Of a DNA stretch of 11,498 bases, positions 9,275 through 11,498 are shown piece after piece. The notes beneath the pieces are model-generated. The model did no database searches. It was not told the DNA's origin and saw only the letters and a list, made by a program, of their open reading frames with translations. The position numbers and the translations under genes were made by a program. Origin of the DNA: Euperipatoides rowelli (taxonomy: Eukaryota; Onychophora; Udeonychophora; Euonychophora; Peripatopsidae); the NCBI GenBank assembly GCA_003024985.2, contig PXIH01S0024038.1; one strand, given 5' to 3'. The first letter of the stretch is position 1. Each line of letters begins with the position of its first letter.

Positions 9275-9280
9275 AATAAA
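9275..9280 (+). promoter_or_regulatory. Candidate distal poly(A) signal AATAAA
   Basis: The canonical hexamer in GAGAGAAATAAAATC lies about 1.65 kb after the stop codon. It is the most distal candidate before the hairpin region and was used here to set a provisional 3' UTR limit. Confidence 0.4.
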
Positions 9281-9300
9281 ATCTTAAATAACCCTTAAGA

Positions 9301-9913
9301 TCTTTTTTAAAAATCAATTATTGATTTGTGTTTGTAGTATTTATTATAAATTTTTAAACCCAAAATGTAAGTAGTAAAATATTAGTGTAACAATAATGTA
9401 CTGTAAAATGTAGAATCATTGAAAATAAAAACTAACAATTTATGGTATGAATTCAACTTGGATACTAGTGCTGATCTAGTTAGTGCCCTGAATGATATGA
9501 GGATCACAAGGATCAGCTTGATCCCTGTGATCCTACACAGTGAAAAATATACTTTAAAACTTACCTGGATAAAGCTATATCACAAGACTACTACTAATAA
9601 TAAACAAGACTGCTCTCCAATAATATCCAATGTTACCTTTATATATAGACTATTATTATACATTATTATTATTTTGTCAATGTGAAAAAATTACATTAAT
9701 AATTATTTATGATGTCTTTAGCCCAGTGGATGTAACACTATAACTTGATTTAAGAAAGAAAGAAAAAATTAATACTATAAGAAAATAATGTTTTAAAACA
9801 ATATTCGAGTAATAGAAGATAATAACTCTTAACAGAAATTAAAAATAATATGAAATAATTAAAGGTTATTCAATACATAAATTCCATGAATTATAGGGGA
9901 TCTCATATCTTTC
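9301..9913. other. AT-rich non-coding region with one strong hairpin
   Basis: An 88-codon open stretch at 9419-9685 on the plus strand has no recognisable protein character and includes the hairpin at 9500-9534, so I do not call it a gene. Apart from the hairpin and a weak ACTAG/CTAGT pair (9464-9480), I see nothing here. Confidence 0.55.
9500..9534. repeat. Near-perfect inverted repeat, 16-bp arms and 3-nt loop
   Basis: The left arm AGGATCACAAGGATCA (9500-9515) and right arm TGATCCCTGTGATCCT (9519-9534) pair at 15 of 16 positions. The one A-C mismatch is at 9509/9525, and the loop is GCT. It is much more GC-rich than its surroundings. It may be a cruciform-forming element, the core of a small inverted-repeat transposon or an RNA hairpin. 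Function is unknown. Confidence 0.9.
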
Positions 9914-9990
9914 TTTTTTTTTAAAATATATTTCACCTTACACAGAGGGAGAAACAAACCTTTATTTACATACAGTATATACAAGTAATT
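9914..9990 (-). repeat. Dispersed repeat fragment related to the 3' tail of the SINE at 10810-11151
   Basis: A T-run followed by AAAATATATTTCAC (to 9936), and GAAACAAAC shortly after (9951-9959), closely match the left end of the minus-strand SINE at 10810-10853. On the minus strand both end in TATTTTAAAAAAAA, as expected for an A-rich 3' tail. No tRNA-like head was found for this copy, and the right-hand limit is uncertain. Confidence 0.5.
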
Positions 9991-10009
9991 TTTTATTTAC
10001 AACATTGGC

Positions 10010-10148
10010 TTGATGTATAAACTGGTGTTCATCTTGGGTTGATGTATAAACTGGTGTTCATCTTGGGTTGATGTATAAACTGGNNTTCATCTTGNGTTGA
10101 TGTATAAACTGGTGTTCATCTTGGGTTGATGTATAAACTGGTGTCCAT
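10010..10148. repeat. 29-bp minisatellite, nearly five units, with ambiguous bases
   Basis: A 29-bp unit starting TTGATGTATAAACTGGTG begins at 10010, 10039, 10068, 10097 and 10126. The fifth copy is partial, ending near 10148. The first four units are identical apart from N at 10084, 10085 and 10095 in the third. Such uniformity suggests recent expansion. The Ns suggest collapsed or poorly resolved reads, so the true copy number may differ. Confidence 0.95.
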
Positions 10149-10375
10149 AATATAATTTTCATAGTTCTCTTTTGAACCAATTTAATATGATTATCCTGTA
10201 ACCAAGTTAAACCTAATCCATCTTCATTCTTTTGATTGAGGCACCCAATATGCTTAAACTTGTATATGATAAACAGAATCTTGTTACATGAGTCACAAAA
10301 ACTAAAATTAAGCTCACAATAAAATGCCTTGAGGAAGATGTTTGGCTTTTGGCAATAATTTTTATAAGCTTTCGT
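10149..10375. other. Non-coding stretch, no gene seen
   Basis: No gene is recognised. A short minus-strand peptide around 10150-10210 reads HIKLVQKRTMKIIL and weakly recalls the QKRxxRII block of LINE reverse transcriptases, but it is too short to call. The right end (10359-10375) is the left copy of a likely SINE target-site duplication. Confidence 0.45.
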
Positions 10376-10724
10376 CGAGGGTCGTTAGCTCAGTCGGTAG
10401 CATACAGGGCTGCTGACATATAAATCTGGGGGCAGGTTCGATTCCTAGGATCGAGAAGTACCTCCCCGGTTTTTTCCATGCTCAGTTGAGAGGTGGTGTT
10501 TTTTAATGCATTACATCAGCTAAAAGCTGTGTACAACAAAATTACATTACTAATCACCGAGTCATAAAATGAGGAATACAGGTAGTGGGAAAATGCGCTC
10601 AAGGCAGAACCACACCTAGAAACTCAAGAAAATCTAGAATCCTATGAAGCAGTGGCACAGAAAAAGAAGCATAGATGAGATAGAATGTATAATTTTAATT
10701 ATATGTAAATATGTAAATAAACGT
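10376..10724 (+). mobile_element. tRNA-derived SINE (copy 1) with flanking direct repeats
   Basis: The left end is tRNA-like, with an A box TAGCTCAGTCGG (10386-10397) and a perfect B box GGTTCGATTCC (10435-10445) of the RNA polymerase III internal promoter. A tRNA-unrelated body follows, and the right end is AT-rich. The element is bordered by TTTTTATAAGCTTTCGT (10359-10375) and TTTTTATAAACTTTGT (10725-10740), which differ by one substitution and one base of length and look like an aged target-site duplication. The total is about 349 bp. It is not a functional tRNA: the D and anticodon arms are degenerate and no matching acceptor stem closes it. Confidence 0.85.
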
Positions 10725-10809
10725 TTTTTATAAACTTTGTTAAACGTTTTATTATATCACAAATTAAAATAACATTAACATTCTTTCAAAATGAAATTTA
10801 GGTGCAGCA

Positions 10810-11151
10810 TTTTTTTTTAAAATATATTTCACTCTAAATGGGGTGAAACAAACAGTTTGTACAAACAAATTACAATTTTCCTTTCTCAACATACAGTGAT
10901 GTGTTTCTTTGCAATGGGGTCCAAATTTTTAGAGTCAGGTACAAGTTCCAAAATCGTGCCATAATTTCAATTTTAGGAATAAATCATTGAAACCTGGAAA
11001 GATACAACTAGAAAAAATCCCCATCGGTGTGTACTAGTGAAGAAAGAAAATTTATTTTCCATACAGAGGCTTCCCAGAGATCGAACCCATGACCTCATAT
11101 GCACTAGATCCAGCAGCAACATCCTAGACTGCTGGACCACTGAAGTATTAC
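10810..11151 (-). mobile_element. tRNA-derived SINE (copy 2), reverse orientation
   Basis: On the minus strand the head has an A-box-like TGGTCCAGCAG (11129-11139) and a B box GGTTCGATCTC (11077-11087), spaced as in tRNA genes. The body runs leftwards to an A-rich tail ending at the T-run 10810-10818. Imperfect direct repeats AGGTGCAGCA (10800-10809) and AGGTGGCAGCA (11152-11162) border it and fit a target-site duplication. The length is about 342 bp, close to copy 1, but the bodies do not obviously match, so it may be a different family. A related tail occurs at 9914-9960. Confidence 0.75.
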
Positions 11152-11225
11152 AGGTGGCAGCACTTTTGTTTTAAAAGTATGACAATAAAGTTTATTTTAT
11201 TTAAAAAATAAATAAATAGTCATAG

Positions 11226-11403
11226 AGCGATGGTTCAGTGGGATGAACTGGACCACTAAACGCTGCCTAAATATATACTCTGGGCCAGGGTTCAAAGCTC
11301 CGACCCTGAAATCCAGGTCTTTTGTTTTCACTAGGGACTGTAAGGGCTTTTTCATCCTAGGTCAATACAAGAAAACCTTGCTTTCTCCTAATATTGGTGA
11401 CGG
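11226..11403 (+). mobile_element. tRNA-derived SINE (copy 3), joined to a tandem repeat
   Basis: The head has an A-box-like TGGTTCAGTGG (11231-11241) and a B-box-like GGTTCAAAGCT (11289-11299). Box spacing (58 bp) is longer than in a standard short tRNA. About 100 bp of unrelated body follows, then a 32-bp tandem array begins at 11404. No flanking duplication can be tested because the right side runs out of the window. A short open frame across this element and the array has no protein character. Confidence 0.6.
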
Positions 11404-11498
11404 TGAATGTCAAGAAAGAAAAAGATGGCTGCCAATGAATGTCAAGAAAGAAAAAGATGGCTGCTAATGAATGTCAAGAAAGAAAAAGATGGCTGCCA
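11404..11498. repeat. 32-bp tandem repeat running off the window
   Basis: Units of 32 bp beginning TGAATGTCAAGAAAGAAAAA start at 11404, 11436 and 11468, the last missing one base at the window end. The only difference seen is CTGCCA to CTGCTA in the second unit. The array probably continues to the right and directly follows SINE copy 3. Confidence 0.95.

Larger units (their letters stand above)
7626..9300 (+). other. Probable 3' UTR of the PDZ gene
   Basis: No reading frame of interest follows the TAA stop. The sequence is very AT-rich with AATAAA hexamers at 7848-7853, 8287-8292, 8894-8899 and 9275-9280 (another at 9424-9429), so several poly(A) isoforms are possible. Two small stem-loops are visible: GGAGTT/AACTCC (8344-8360, 5-nt loop), and GTCTTCAG (8387-8394) with CTGAAGAC (8433-8440). 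The true end cannot be fixed from sequence alone. Confidence 0.6.

Noticed and set aside
9419-9685. 88-codon plus-strand open frame
   Set aside because: No recognisable domain, no splice or promoter context, AT-driven composition, and it contains the hairpin at 9500-9534.
10376-10450. Functional tRNA gene
   Set aside because: A and B boxes are good, but the D and anticodon arms are degenerate, no acceptor stem closes, and it continues into a SINE body with flanking duplications.
11243-11467. 74-codon plus-strand open frame
   Set aside because: It starts inside a tRNA-like SINE head and ends in the 32-bp tandem repeat, so it is an accidental frame through repeats.

Overview
This is an AT-rich nuclear window from an invertebrate animal, most likely an arthropod. 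The evidence is GT-AG spliced coding exons, a long intron, several AATAAA signals, decayed non-LTR retrotransposons, tRNA-derived SINEs and minisatellites. The arthropod guess rests on general resemblance, and no species can be named. Three N bases inside a minisatellite show that the assembly is imperfect there.

The window holds the 3' part of one protein-coding gene on the + strand. An internal exon (1492-1636) encodes the first half of a PDZ domain with a canonical GLGF loop. A phase-1 intron (1637-4290) separates it from a very large terminal exon (4291-7625). That exon completes the PDZ domain and then encodes about 1,070 residues of low-complexity, apparently disordered protein. It carries repeated RSxS motifs, a basic patch, a PPPPPLMPPP stretch, a run of ten degenerate seven-residue repeats, two NPF motifs and a Gln-rich C-terminus. 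The 5' end of the gene lies outside the window. The best family guess is an AHNAK/periaxin-like single-PDZ scaffold. The likely 3' UTR (7626 to about 9300) has several AATAAA hexamers, a (TA)n tract and two UGUAUAUA (Pumilio-type) sites.

The rest is repeat-derived. Positions 1-210 are a 22-bp minisatellite. Two minus-strand LINE remnants encode reverse-transcriptase C-terminal regions broken by stops or frameshifts, at 654-1071 and, inside the intron, at 2558-3460. Downstream of the gene come a nearly perfect 16-bp-arm hairpin (9500-9534), a 29-bp minisatellite (10010-10148), three tRNA-headed SINEs in alternating orientation (10376-10724 plus, 10810-11151 minus, 11226-11403 plus) and a 32-bp tandem repeat running off the end (11404-11498). 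Two of the SINEs have imperfect flanking direct repeats that look like target-site duplications.

No operon-like or defence-like system is present. The items most worth checking are the repeat and motif architecture of the scaffold protein, an open 48-nt exon-like segment at 4003-4050 that would truncate the protein if spliced in, the SINE family and the downstream hairpin.
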